Shown here one piece after another: positions 10,342 through 21,087 of a stretch of DNA of 44,971 nucleotides (positions are counted from its first letter, which is position 1; every line of letters starts with the position of its first letter). The position numbers and the translations under genes were made by a program. Under the pieces are notes generated by a model. The model was not told where the DNA came from and did not search any database. It saw only the letters and a program-made list of their open reading frames with translations. The stretch is from Hymenopellis radicata (Eukaryota; Basidiomycota; Agaricomycetes; Agaricales; Physalacriaceae), in assembly GCA_015501595.1 (NCBI GenBank), contig JADNRX010000421.1:1-44971 (forward strand), written 5' to 3'.

Positions 10342-12240
10342 TCATAAACGTCCGACATAATACGATCCGAACGAGATGGCCGGACATTCGTGACTGGGCT
10401 TTACCTTTATGACAGACGGTGGTGGTTCGGCGGCAGGTTTGGAGGCGGATGACGTGGGTACTGAGGAAGGTTTGGAGGATGATACGGAGGATGCGTACGA
10501 AGAGTAGGGAGTAAATGATGAAATGGACGGAGCAGGGGAAGGTGTAGAGACTGTAGTCAGCATCGGAGGAGGTGGAGGAGGCAGTTCCCTACCGGTCGAA
10601 GATGATGCCAACTTGACAGCGGCAGTACTAGTGGTGCTTTTTCTCTCTGGAAGTTTCGGCGGTGTTGCTTTGCCTGCGTTCGGGGGATTGGCGCTCAAGA
10701 GTTCATGCGCCTCCGTATGGGGCTGACCTGTTCAAAGCTGGAAAGCTGAGCGCTGACACTCTTCATCGCATCCGAGTGCTCCAGTGAAAGCGTCCGAGTG
10801 CTCCAGTGAAACGCTCTGCATGGAGGATATACTCGAGGAGGCGGCGTGTGACGGAATAGTAGTAGTCAACGTCAGACCCATGGATTTGAGCGTATTCCGA
10901 CGTCGAGGATGCAGTTGATGAACGGGAGTGCGACGAAAGCAATGACGACTATGCCTGGTCTGGTCACCGACGAATCCGGGGGATACATGTGATTTCCACC
11001 TTTCTTCGGAAAATTTTCTGAGGGTACCGACACCAATGATGTTGGCGTAGAAGGCTGTCTCGGCGGCAGAGGAGGCGCTGCAACTTAATCGTTTTCGAGA
11101 CTTTGTGAGGACCCGCTGAGCGCTTCGAAAGCATGTACCTATGCGCGATTGAATGGATGTCGGCGACCTGACTCTTGAAACGTAGTTAGATTCACGAGAG
11201 ATCGAATCTGAACTGCAAACGCACCGAATTTGATGGAAGGTGACCTGAAGACTTCGTAAATTAAGGACAGGAATGTTCTCAAAAATGAGCATAGCATACT
11301 CACTTGTTCCTGAGGAAGAAAGCCAGGCCGGCGAGGCCTCACGGTAGAAGTCGAAAAATTTGTTTCCCACCCAGCAGAAGTCTCGACGTGGGCGTTTATG
11401 AAGCGCGACGGCCTCGGTTCGAGAGTATTCCAGTACAGGGAGAAAAAAATCCGAGTTCCGCGAGATCCGAGGTTTCTTGGGGTTGAGAAACTAGTGAACC
11501 CCCAGTGAGAAATCGAAGTCAAAAATACGATTGAAACTCACCGAACCTCCCAGATCCAAACGCCGGCGAGGCGACACCATGCTGCCCGAGATTCAAGCAT
11601 CCGTATAGTGAGTCCGTAGCCGCGGCAAAGCTGCCGAGGTCGTCGTCGCTGTGAAAATTGAACTTTCAGATCATTGAAGCGCTTCTGTCCTGGATTTCAG
11701 CTAAATCAAAGGCGTGAACTCGCCGAGAAAGCGCAGAGTCAGGGTCTTCAGAAAATACCGCTATCAAACTGTCCCGTAGAAGCAGCAGAATTGGCGCACT
11801 TTTCCTGAATTCAAAAGCCTGCCCAGCGAGGGCATCGACGGCATCAAACTCTTCGCAGATTCCTGATGGCGTTTCTGTGCTGGTCCAGTGCCTCAGAGGG
11901 TCCAGTTGTCGTCCTGGAAGGCTCAGACACGTCCAAAGTCGAAACTCGTGTTCAAGCTCATCGTGGTAGGTAGGTAAGTTACCTTCCGCATTGGGCTCGG
12001 CCGTGATCGATGTCTAAACCACGACGTCGTTTTCCTAAGCCCCGACCTCGTAACGCCCTTGACTCTGCTGGACCTCGAAATTCTACGAAAAACTTCTGCA
12101 AGAAACCTTGGACGCGTTGAACTCGTCGTGACGCTGAAAACGGGCTGTTGTATTCGCTGGCTCGCGGTTGAACTTCCCGAACGATAAGAGGTATACGACT
12201 CTGAATCTAGAGGTCTAAGGACCCAAACTTGTTACTCCTC
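10342..12240 (-). pseudogene. decayed multi-exon gene, product unknown
   Basis: The minus strand carries clear coding signal that start-codon-based scanning misses. From an acceptor at 12013 an open frame runs through ELEHEFRLWTCLSLPGR and LLLLRDSLIAVF, is interrupted by one TGA at 11666-11668, and continues in the same frame through SDDDLGSFAAATDSLYG to a GTGAGT donor at 11541. Further blocks follow: LPVLEYSRTEAVALHKRP (about 11460-11310), VADIHSIAHRYMLSKR (about 11170-11080), a hydrophobic VVIAFVALPFINCIL segment (about 10950), and a Ser/Pro-rich tail with a run of prolines (10700-10342). The blocks do not join without frame changes. I read this as a pseudogene of an unknown family, and more than one gene may be involved. 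Confidence 0.5.
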
Positions 12241-12572
12241 TCCGTGAGCGAGGCACCCGGACTGTGGCGCCCATTACGTGGTTACGCGCCGGATTCTCGA
12301 ACGAACCAATCGACCTCTGGATTTATTCTCCCAATGTCCGACTTCCCCTTGTCTGGCCTCCTCTTTTTCGCTTTCACGCTATTTATCTTTCTTACGCCCT
12401 CAACTTGCAGACTCATCGACTCCAGCAACGGCTTACATCTCGCAACTGAGTAAGAACTTGAAATCAATGTGCATTTAACGTAGTAACATCCTGTTTAGTT
12501 ACACGCCGTCTACTCCCATGTCACAATCTGCTTGTAATGAGACAAGTATTCAAAATGAGAAGCAGATTGCAC

Positions 12573-14375
12573 TTACCCAGTGACAGACGGCAATTCAGGC
12601 CTTGGTCCTCGTTCAGCCGGCCGTTCAACATGAAGAATCTCCGGACGCGCTGGTGATGGGAGTAAGATGTCCTTGGGATTCAGGCGTCGCATGGTGAAAT
12701 CAGCCCTTCGGCCAATCTTATCCCAGTCGTAAAAGTCTTCTGGCATGAAGGGTTTAGCGTTAAAAGGTGTGCGCAGCTCACGCTGTGATTGCGCTCTCAA
12801 GGGAGTATACGTCCGCAGAATTCTCTTCGGTCCGCTTCCAGTCGAAATTGCGTTGTCGTCCTCGAAGATCGCAGCGTCGATCTCCCGCAACATGTTGGTT
12901 GCAGCAGCCGAACGATACGGATGGTCATGAATGGCGTGGATGGCATTCCGGCGACCGTACTCCTCATCACTGGACATCCCCTCTACATCAAGAATTCGCA
13001 GCGCTTCTTCGGTATGGGAGAGCCAAGGGGTGTTGATCGCCTTTGCAATTCTGAAGTCCAGAAGCTAATAATGAATCAGAAGGGCGAACACGGCTCTTGA
13101 AGAGGACTCACCCGTTTACGTGCCATCTGGGTACGACTCTTTGCATTTCTCTGCTCTCGACTTCCATCTGCGATCATGTCCTTGGCCACGAATATGTTCT
13201 TAACACATGCGGTAATGCGAGTAACAAGCTCCTTGATGTATATTCGCTGCGAGATGTCGTCATCCTTTCTGGGACCAGTAGAAAGGGGGATTTCAGTGTT
13301 AAACTGAGGAAGTACGACGTGCCGCATGAACCAAACCGCCATGCCTCGATTCCAGTGAGAATTTGTTCTCGAGAACCGGACGAGATTGTCAGAAACTGCT
13401 GGTGCATGCGCAAGCCAGCCGCGAGGTCGGTTCCGTCTATCCTCGGAATAACGCTGAACGGCATCATCAGTGGGCGCCCGAGCTGGGTTATTCATATCAC
13501 CGTCCAACCAGTGCTGGACAAGAAGCGCGCGGATAAGTGCAGCCTCTTTGTTGTGGACATCACCGCGGGGAACCGGCGGCTTCGCTAGTTTAACGGTTGG
13601 AGCCGGTCGTCGAGCCCGAGTACGTCCTGCACTGGGTTGTACATTCGGGTTGGCTCTCATAAGGCGCTGGATCGCGCCAACGGCATCCATCAACTCGCTC
13701 GCCCAGCGCGGGATCTGTAATAGCGCACTTCCGTTCAGTAAATATCTAAGAGTGGGAAGATGGCATACGTACGGATTCCTCGTTTTCGCCAGAGGGTGAT
13801 GCTCCAGTCTGGGGTCCTTGGCTCTGCGCGCCAGTTTGACCGCTTGTCGAGCTCCGTTGCTGGCTTGAGCGGGATTGACTGCCCTCCTGAGGGCCTGACT
13901 GGGGTGGCGCCTGAGGACCTGACTGGGGTGGCGCCTGAGGACCTGACTGGGGTGGCGCCTGATTGGAGGTCTGTGTTCGTTTCTTAGTTGATGCTTGATG
14001 GCGGGAGTCACACTTACTCCGCTGTCCGGCGCTCTGCGACCAAAGAGCCCGCTGAATGCTCTTCCAGCGCCAACTATTGCAGACAATGCGCCCCCATTCT
14101 GATCAACGTCAGATCATTGTGCGCATATTCAACAGCCGCCTACCTCTGCGTTTGGATCTGTCTGACCTGGAATTTGAGCACCCTCTGGGCCGGTCTAGTG
14201 CGACGCTCAGTAATGCCAAAAAACCAACAATATAAAATCCTACATCCATGTCGTCGTCTCTACCCTGGCCACCTTCAGCGCGGTTGTGGCTAAAGCCCCT
14301 ACCTGCACTGCTTGGTGTCAGCGCGCGATTCAAGGTAGAGGGTCGCCTATTCGAATTGTACAAGCTGACACTCAT
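12573..14375 (-). CDS. 522-aa protein of unknown function, Gln/Pro repeat plus GMSSDE-type C-terminal domain
   Basis: Six exons on the minus strand join in phase: 14375-14244, 14194-14144, 14098-14018, 13982-13773, 13714-13112 and 13064-12573. Introns are 35-58 nt; the 35-nt one (13983-14017) is the least certain. The N-terminal 160 residues are disordered and contain three QAPPQSGP repeats. A helical domain follows, rich in basic residues and containing WASELMDAVGAIQRLM and KNIFVAKDMIAD. The C-terminal domain opens with ALRILDVEGMSSDEE and ends in a Pro/Arg-rich segment with PFMPEDFYDW. From memory, this GMSSDE...NFYD layout belongs to a large, uncharacterised family abundant in mushroom genomes, often next to transposons; that link is inference. 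The last exon may splice once more at 12577, adding only a few residues. Confidence 0.72.
13886..13957. repeat. 24-bp coding tandem repeat, three copies
   Basis: Three head-to-tail copies of a 24-bp unit (cctgagg-cctgactggggtggcg), with part of a fourth, encode QAPPQSGP repeats on the minus strand. Because the unit is a multiple of three, copy-number change preserves the frame. Confidence 0.9.
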
Positions 14376-14744
14376 CTGCAGGAGGGAGGTGTATCATGTC
14401 GTTTTTCACCCCGTATTCTTCGCTTTTGAACTGAAATTGCGCATTCACTTACCTCCGCGGCCTCTGCCAGTTAAGATCCAGCCGAAATTGCTGCACACCC
14501 ACCCGTGGCTCACACGCTCTCGATCGATTTATATACGGGGATGGTAACTTTGCCTTGAATGATTGCACCACTGGCAGTTTCTCTTATCCGCATATGTTTT
14601 GCATGTCCGGATTATCTTGACAAACTGTGATATGCCTGAAAACTGTTAGATCTTGGAATTGAGTCCGAGACATGAGGCCGACGTGAGGCTGAAAGGCGCA
14701 GATGACATCTGGTCCCTCCTTGCGACAGCTTGAACCCCAATTCT

Positions 14745-16489
14745 ATGAATCGACAATCCCCCACGTATGTGCTCTCTAAAACTTTTGCCTGTGTCCATGC
14801 CGACTCTGTCAATTCTCTGGCATTTTCCCCCTGCTCGAAGTATCTGGCTTCGTGCTCCAACGACGGTCGCGTTATTATCTATGATGTTCAACGACAAAAG
14901 GTTCTCCGTCGCTATGAAAAAAGCGATACAGCCCCAGTTGCGTTAGCATGGGGTGACACCTCCAGCGATTTATTCGTTGGTCATGCTGATGGTCGTGTGT
15001 GGAGATACTACCATCCTACTAGAGGGCACGTAAGTCATTATCTGAAAGCTCGCCATGTACCATTCGCACTGACCATCATAGCTTGTCACCTTTGTATTGA
15101 GGTTCTTTGCGTCAAATCCAGAGAGGATCGATTTCGCTACGCTTGACGGATGCGTGCTCCGAATGACTTGGGATAGCGTCAGCCAGAGACTGTTCGTCGC
15201 ACATGGAGCCGACGCCACTGTCGTTCGACCCGTTACAGGCAGTAAGTTCACCACTTCATGTCGTCCCAGCCTCAGTTCTATATTCATTTCTTTTTTACTA
15301 GTTGTTTGGAATATTGTTTCTGAGCTTGAACGACCAAAGCTTCCGTATACTGCTCTGGGATTCCAACCGTCAGGTTCTGCCCCTGTCGGGATATATTCTT
15401 CTGGTCGAAGGGATCGTGTGTTGGTTATGGATAAAGACTACGGTGTTGGGTACCTTTTCAAGCCTGAAAGTCTTTCCCCTGCTAAATATTCACTCAGCTG
15501 CTACGATATCAGCGATCTACAGGGTGTGCTCTGCTGGCAGTTTTCGTCCGGAAATCGAATGTATGCGTTTTCCTTCAAAGAGTCGCTTGAACTTACTATG
15601 CTTGCTAGCGGGATGTGTGATATGTCCCGCGATAAAAGCCTAATGGCTGCCTGGAATCTCAACAATGGCCTGGATATATATAAGTTCACGCAGTCCAAAC
15701 GCGAGCTTGATCGCACAATCTCCTTGGGCGAGAATTTGGGAGAGAACCAGAACGTTATCCTGGACGTCGTGTTCATTCATGAAGACCATGACGTCCTCCT
15801 TGGCAGTAATGTCGGCAAGCCGTTGATTGTGAACGTACGCAGTCATCAGATTGTGCAAAAGCTGGCTCACTCACCCGGTATGTTGTTCGACACATATCCA
15901 TGCCCTTTTCTGATCTTACAATCGCAGTCAACGACATAGTACCTGTAGCAGTATGTATTCTCTGTCGATCAAGTAATCTTCTTATTAACACCCAATGAAC
16001 AGGCCTATGCACGCTGTGGAAATCGGCGCTATATTGCAACTGCAGACCGAGAGCTGGGTTCTGAGACAAAGGTAAAGCTATGGATATCCCAATCTAATAG
16101 CTACGTGTCGGACGCATTGTCGGTCAGTAGCACTGTTTCACACATCTTGTTGATGCTCAAGCCGCTCTCTCTGCTAGATCGTACTTCAATGGACAACGAA
16201 AACGTGGAACTCGCTCTATACTATTTTTCTGATTTTTGGAATAGTGCTACTGGATCGGTTGGTACTACGAGGGGGGTTCTCTTCGAATAACGTGTTTATT
16301 GTGCGCTCCGTAGAAGCTGTTGTCACTTTTGCTGACGCGGTTAAGCAGTGGGGCTCGGCATATACGGGCGCCACAGCGGCTACTGCCGCTGATGGTACTG
16401 TGCCCTCAGTAGCGCCCTCAGTAGCTACAGTAGCTACAGTAGGAAACGCCAGCCCTGCAAAGTGGTCCGCGTGGATTCCGGACTTGTAG
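14745..16489 (+). CDS. WD40-repeat protein with C-terminal membrane anchor, 491 aa
   Basis: Seven exons close in phase: 14745-15029, 15082-15241, 15302-15877, 15928-15950, 16003-16122 and 16178-16489, with 50-60-nt introns and one 23-nt micro-exon (six exons are listed; the start may hide another upstream). The N-terminus has a clear WD40 blade: HADSVNSLAFSPCSKYLASCSNDGRVIIYD (split here as HADSVNSLAFSPC and SNDGRVIIYD). Weaker blades follow through ETKVKLWIS. The last exon encodes a single membrane span, SLYTIFLIFGIVLLDRLVL, then an Ala/Val/Thr-rich tail with short repeats. The donor at 16123 is needed to reach it, since reading through gives an early stop without the hydrophobic segment. 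A seven-blade propeller on a tail anchor suggests a scaffold on an internal membrane. Partner unknown. Confidence 0.8.
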
Positions 16490-16645
16490 ATCTCAGGCTG
16501 TCAAATGATACACCTTCTCCGCTTTTCCAATCGGATTGGGGACAAGTGTCTTGCTGTTAGTGTCAAGCATTGTGTCCACCTCGTGTGCAGTCTCTGCCCA
16601 GGGCTAGGCTTTTAATTTCCAATCACAGAACGCCTTTCAGGTGTT

Positions 16646-17627
16646 GATGAAAGGTTTCTGGCGTGTCACTGGGCCATCCGGAAATGATATTCCTTAATGC
16701 ATGCTCCTACCATGCACTTCTAGAAGAGACCACTTCATTTCCGCGGCCGCAGCTACCCCTGCCGCACACCTCTACAGGTTCAAAAAGACGCGGTCTCCCT
16801 TGTTTTCCAACTCGATCAAGAGAGTACTATGATGGTGAGCACCCTCAATATCTACTGTTATATCTATCCGCTACAGTTGTTATTGGAGGATGATCCTAGA
16901 AGCATTCGCCACCAGCGCATCTGCTACTCCATTGACGAGGGGAAAAACACAATTGCTATTGCCGAGGCGCCAGGTACGTGCACACTCCTCATGTTCTGCA
17001 CCCTCCTTACGCCACATTATCAGATGCTCCAAGGCAAGAGCTTCGAAACGCAAGGATGGGCCCTGAGTTTGTACTTGACGCCGCACATTCATGCTGTCTA
17101 CTGAATCTATCCTATTTAGATATCCTTCCGAGCGCGAGGTTGCCGCACCAGGATTCTTTACTAGCGAAACGGCACTTACTGCGATTCCCGTGCTGTCGGG
17201 TCCGTGGAAAAACGGTGCAGCAACCTATTGGACAACCGAGGCCTCAGGGGACTTAATAAGTCCTCCTCCGCCGACTGCTGTACAGGCGTCCGGAAATGTC
17301 CTTGTACATACGAACACAAATCAAACGATCAGGAATGCGAGGCGGAAGGTTTGGGTATTGAATAGCGACCGGGTTTGGGAGGAAGTACCAGCGGTTGCTC
17401 TTGATGGTAACGTCAATGGCGAAGGGTTTGCGCACCCTCTTACTCCGAACAAATGCCTCAAGCTGGCTAGGAAGAGCGGTAAACCAAACTGGGTGACATG
17501 GGACACGAAACGGCGACAGAGTGACCCTATTCCAACAGGACTCCGAGAAGCTCCGATTCAAGGGCAAGCAGAGGTACCGCGAAACTCGATGGGATCTCGG
17601 AGAAGTAGACGCGGCATACAAACGTAG
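16646..17627 (+). CDS. hypothetical multi-exon gene
   Basis: Coding signal is strong but the boundaries are uncertain. An exon ending at a donor near 16832 reads DAVSLVFQLDQESTM. After an intron (about 16833-16881) comes LLLEDDPRSIRHQRICY and SIDEGKNTIAIAEAP, then an intron ending at 17026 or so. A long last exon from about 17120 to the stop at 17627 includes GPWKNGAATYWTTEASGD, KVWVLNSDRVWEEVPAV and a basic tail. The join near 17070-17119 requires an atypical GTTTGT donor. The candidate start at 16646 (MKGFWRV) is only 157 bp after the WD40 gene. No domain was recognised. Confidence 0.5.
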
Positions 17628-17639
17628 AGTATCAAATGA

Positions 17640-17908
17640 AGGATGTTTGAGATTATTCCAGGCATAGAAGACGCGTCGCGTTCAGATGATTGATCAATCA
17701 CGAGTCACTCGTGACGAGTGCCTACCTGAGGCCTAAAAGCATCCGTGATGTCCGTAATCACGTACATAGCCGAACCAGAGTTACGACCCTTGCGGTTTCT
17801 GCCCCCATCCATATCATCAAATGCTGTTCTATATCGAGAACTCGACGAATCGCCTGCCTCTACCCATTCTGATATCCGCCACTACAAGTTAGCACTCACG
17901 CAGACATT
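17640..17908. other. intergenic, small palindrome
   Basis: The interval holds TCACGAG-tca-CTCGTGA at 17698-17714 and otherwise nothing I can name. It precedes the start of the next gene. Confidence 0.4.
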
Positions 17909-19464
17909 ATGCCTTCTTGGTTAGGCGATATTCTACGTGCCGTTCTGAACGCAGCACAGACGTTCTACGACACGATTGTAAAACATATTGCGCTTGTTCT
18001 TTTACTGCTGCTCGTCGTCTGTCAGTTCATATATCACTTTGTCTATCTATCTCGCTGACTATACTTGATTCAAAGCGAACCTCACAAGGCTGTATCATTG
18101 GATCTGGCCCGTGTACGCAATCAATCAATGAAGATATCACCTTCTAACATAATTTCTCTGCAGTGCTTCCCGGTTTCTCGTAACTCTCATCACAGTATTC
18201 TCGTTCATCTTTGTTGAGAGCTTGGTTTGGGTTGCTCGACATCTCCTGTACGTCCTCGTTCATCGTTCTGAATACTTGTCTAACAAGTGTTAGCGTATCA
18301 CGCCTCGGCGCGCTTGGTAGATGGCTGGCTTCGACCGTTCTGATGCCCGCATGGACAGCAGTCGCGACATCTGTATTGAGTTACTGGTTACCTGATGCTA
18401 CATACTGTAAGTGCTCTCACAAACCTACTGGCTTTTGCTAATGTGAAACCAGCTACTTTTTCTCCGAAATATCGTGCCGCACTGCGACTCCGTACCAGGG
18501 TTTACGGTGAACTTGTCAAGATACATCACTCCGCTGAAGCGGTGCTTGCCATGGACGAGGGGGAACGTGAGTCCTATGTTCGACTTTGGAAGGTTCAAAT
18601 GACGCCCAGTACGTCTTTAGTACTGAAGTTAGCCCAAGCTTACACGTTACCAGGGGAATTCATTTTTGAGAACCGCGAACGGAGCAACGATTGGCGCAGA
18701 CGATTCAAGACTCTTCTTCAACCTACTGTTGATAGTTTTATGGATGAAATGGCAGAGATATTGGCGGAACGCTTTCATACACAGCTGCCCGCTCTCTATG
18801 AAGATGGTTTAACCCGCTTCGATACAGAGATCGCTCTCACCATTTCCCATACCATGATTCTGACGGAGTTGGAGCCTCTCTTGAACGCCTTGATCAATCA
18901 GCTTCAGCATCGATGGGCGGAACGAGGAGTACCCACCGACGCTGCAGCCGTTCAAGACTGGATTCAGACTAATCTTTCACCACAATTGAAAGCCCTTGGA
19001 GAGGGTATCGAGCTCCCTATCGCTCGCGGTAAGCATCTCGTTCCGTACCTTTAAATTTACTTATTAAGAACATGTAGCACGTCTCAAAGAAGAAAATACT
19101 CCTCTTTCCCTAAAGACGGAGGCGGCTGCGCCGTCACCAGCTCCAAGCGTAGTGGCTTCCAATCCCTCAACTACTTCCAGTCCAAACGCCTCAACAATGC
19201 AGTCGCCTGTCACACCGCTACGCCCCAAGAGCATTTTATCCCCTCCATCGTCTACTACGGCTGCTCAAGATTTGAAGTCCAAGCAGAAGGCCGTATCTGA
19301 GTCTCCTACTCGACAAGTCTCGTTTTCTGCCTCCACCATGACGGAATCTGAAGACGTCGAATCTGTCTCCGATACAGGCTCTCGTGAGTGACGCGTTTCT
19401 TATCTTAATAACTCTAATCATGTTTGCTTTAGCCCAAACAGATGTTTTCTCTTCCGTTGGCTGA
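17909..19464 (+). CDS. membrane protein with cytosolic helical domain, 421 aa
   Basis: Seven exons join in phase: 17909-18020, 18076-18112, 18164-18247, 18288-18406, 18453-19028, 19078-19383 and 19433-19464. The N-terminal 130 residues carry two or three hydrophobic spans, including IALVLLLLLVV and FLVTLITVFSFIFVESLVWVA, plus a shorter one containing LMPAWTAVATSVLSYW. Next comes a soluble helical region of about 190 residues with many acidic and basic side chains, a likely coiled coil at ARLKEEN, and a Ser/Thr/Pro-rich tail with phosphorylation-type SP and TP sites. There is no catalytic motif. The very short exons are supported because each restores the hydrophobic frame. It is likely an organelle or ER membrane protein. 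The family was not recognised. Confidence 0.72.
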
Positions 19465-19600
19465 TGGGCGAACATATCATAGGTATCGCGCCTACAAAGC
19501 ACTTCTCACAAGTCGTACTATGCAATATCTGTATTTGGCAGTGTTATTGATCTTCTCTTTTCATTCGTTCGGATGCGATCTCCGTGAACTTTTCATAAGG

Positions 19601-20775
19601 GATTAGACCGAATGAGGAACCAGTATCTTTGAAACCGCGGCGATTTACTCCTGGTATTCAGCAGATTACCAACATCGCCAGGCGGTATTGCCTATAAAGT
19701 CTCAGAGTTTCGAACTATACGACCCATTGCCAGAGCAGCGCGTCTTCAGCCTTGAACATGGTACTTAATCATTCTTCGAATCGTACTTGTACTGACTGTT
19801 CTTAGCAATATTCAGTAACAACTATGCAGGATGCACGTGCGCTAGTGCGTAGCATACAAGCGCTTCAGGTTCCTCTACCGATAGAGGAGCTTCGCATTGA
19901 CCTCAAGAGGCCGCTTTCTTCACAACCTACCCTCGTTGCGCTATTCCGGCTCCTTTATGATGCATCTCCGGCGATACTCGTGTTCAATATCCACCTTTCT
20001 TCTTATGCATGGGCTCCCAGAATTCCTAACATGCCTCGGTTGGTACATCTGCAAACGACTGTCTCCCACGCCCAGCTTGCACGTTTTCTCAGAGACCGGA
20101 GTGCCGCGCCACATTTAGCAGATCTATATGTTGGTGCATGTGGCCAGGCCGGTATTTGCCCCTTTCACTCACTCCCTGTCATGGAAGATAGAACCAGGTG
20201 CTATTTCATAGCTGGTCCCCCGGTTTGTGTCGCCTACCTGCTTGGAAGACTTCCATTCCAAACAGCTTCCCTCTGCTTTCCACGCGCCAGGGTTCCTGGC
20301 GTCATAAGGAGCCCCATCCCCCCTCTGGACCTTTTGAATCTCCAACTCAAATTCCCGCTCCGTGGTATGCCACGAGTTCTATCGAGTGTGCAGCGACTAC
20401 TGCTCCTAAACGAACTAAATTCGTTGAAGATGATTGATCTAGCTCCATCGGTACGTCCAAGCGTTGACTAATAACTATCTCCGGTAGCTTACAATGTTTT
20501 AGATTCAACCATCGGCGCATCCCGTACTTCCCTGGCAGGATACTTTGTCCTGGCATCATGAACTAGCCCTGATGGCACGTGTTCGTACCATTGACATCTG
20601 CACATCTACCTCCGATTTCCCCATTCCACGTCTAGCCATCTGGGCAGCGGACTGGATGCATTATGAAACTGGGGAGAGGAACTCAATCGAGGTATTGTAT
20701 TTCGAATGCGAGAACTACTTTAAAGCGTATCGTTGGGATCGCAGTTCGTCGCTGGTTTATCGAGTACATGTGTAG
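19601..20775 (+). CDS. F-box/LRR-like protein, 5' end unresolved
   Basis: The safe part is an exon 19806-20450 and a last exon 20503-20775 (52-nt intron, phase 0). It encodes a leucine-patterned protein (IEELRIDLKRP, RLVHLQTTVSHAQLARFL, LDLLNLQLKFPLR, LSSVQRLLLLNELNSLKMIDL). This spacing is typical of the degenerate leucine-rich part of fungal F-box proteins. I do not see an F-box helix, and the residues upstream of 19806 (open between 19601 and 19759 in more than one frame) did not splice in unambiguously. F-box/LRR proteins act as substrate adaptors of SCF ubiquitin ligases, but without the F-box this is only a likely class. The 3' end lies inside a diverged inverted duplication shared with 10175-10340. 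Confidence 0.5.
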
Positions 20776-20926
20776 ATTGTAATCTTAGTCTGAAAACGGG
20801 GTTCATATACCTGAGCCTGACAAGTTTGACCTCTGCATCCCTGAGAATGCGGCAACAAGGACTCAGTACTGATGCGATCGATTGTCCGGATCATCAGGTT
20901 TGGGAAAATTTGCCTCCGCTTTAACC
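20770..20926. repeat. diverged copy (inverted) of 10175-10340
   Basis: It shares ordered blocks with the reverse complement of 10175-10340, including the atgcgatcgattg core and the ctgagcc and gctttaacc ends. It begins at the stop codon of the F-box/LRR-like gene, so it may be that gene's 3' UTR or terminal exon. Confidence 0.7.
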
Positions 20927-21087
20927 TGCTCTCAGGTTTGAAGACTATCTTTCGCATCGGCCCGGCCACACTGCCAGATCGTGAGGCCCAGAATACGCGA
21001 ATCTATGCGCATGTATGCAGTGTGTTTTACTCTGGTATGTTCCGAGGCATTGACGGTGTGACCGCCACTTAAATATGATGACTGCGA

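Noticed and set aside
13983..14086. Reading the 336-codon minus frame at 13076-14086 straight through
   Set aside because: Two introns (13983-14017 and 13715-13772) switch to a frame that yields regular QAPPQSGP repeats and joins the flanking exons in phase.
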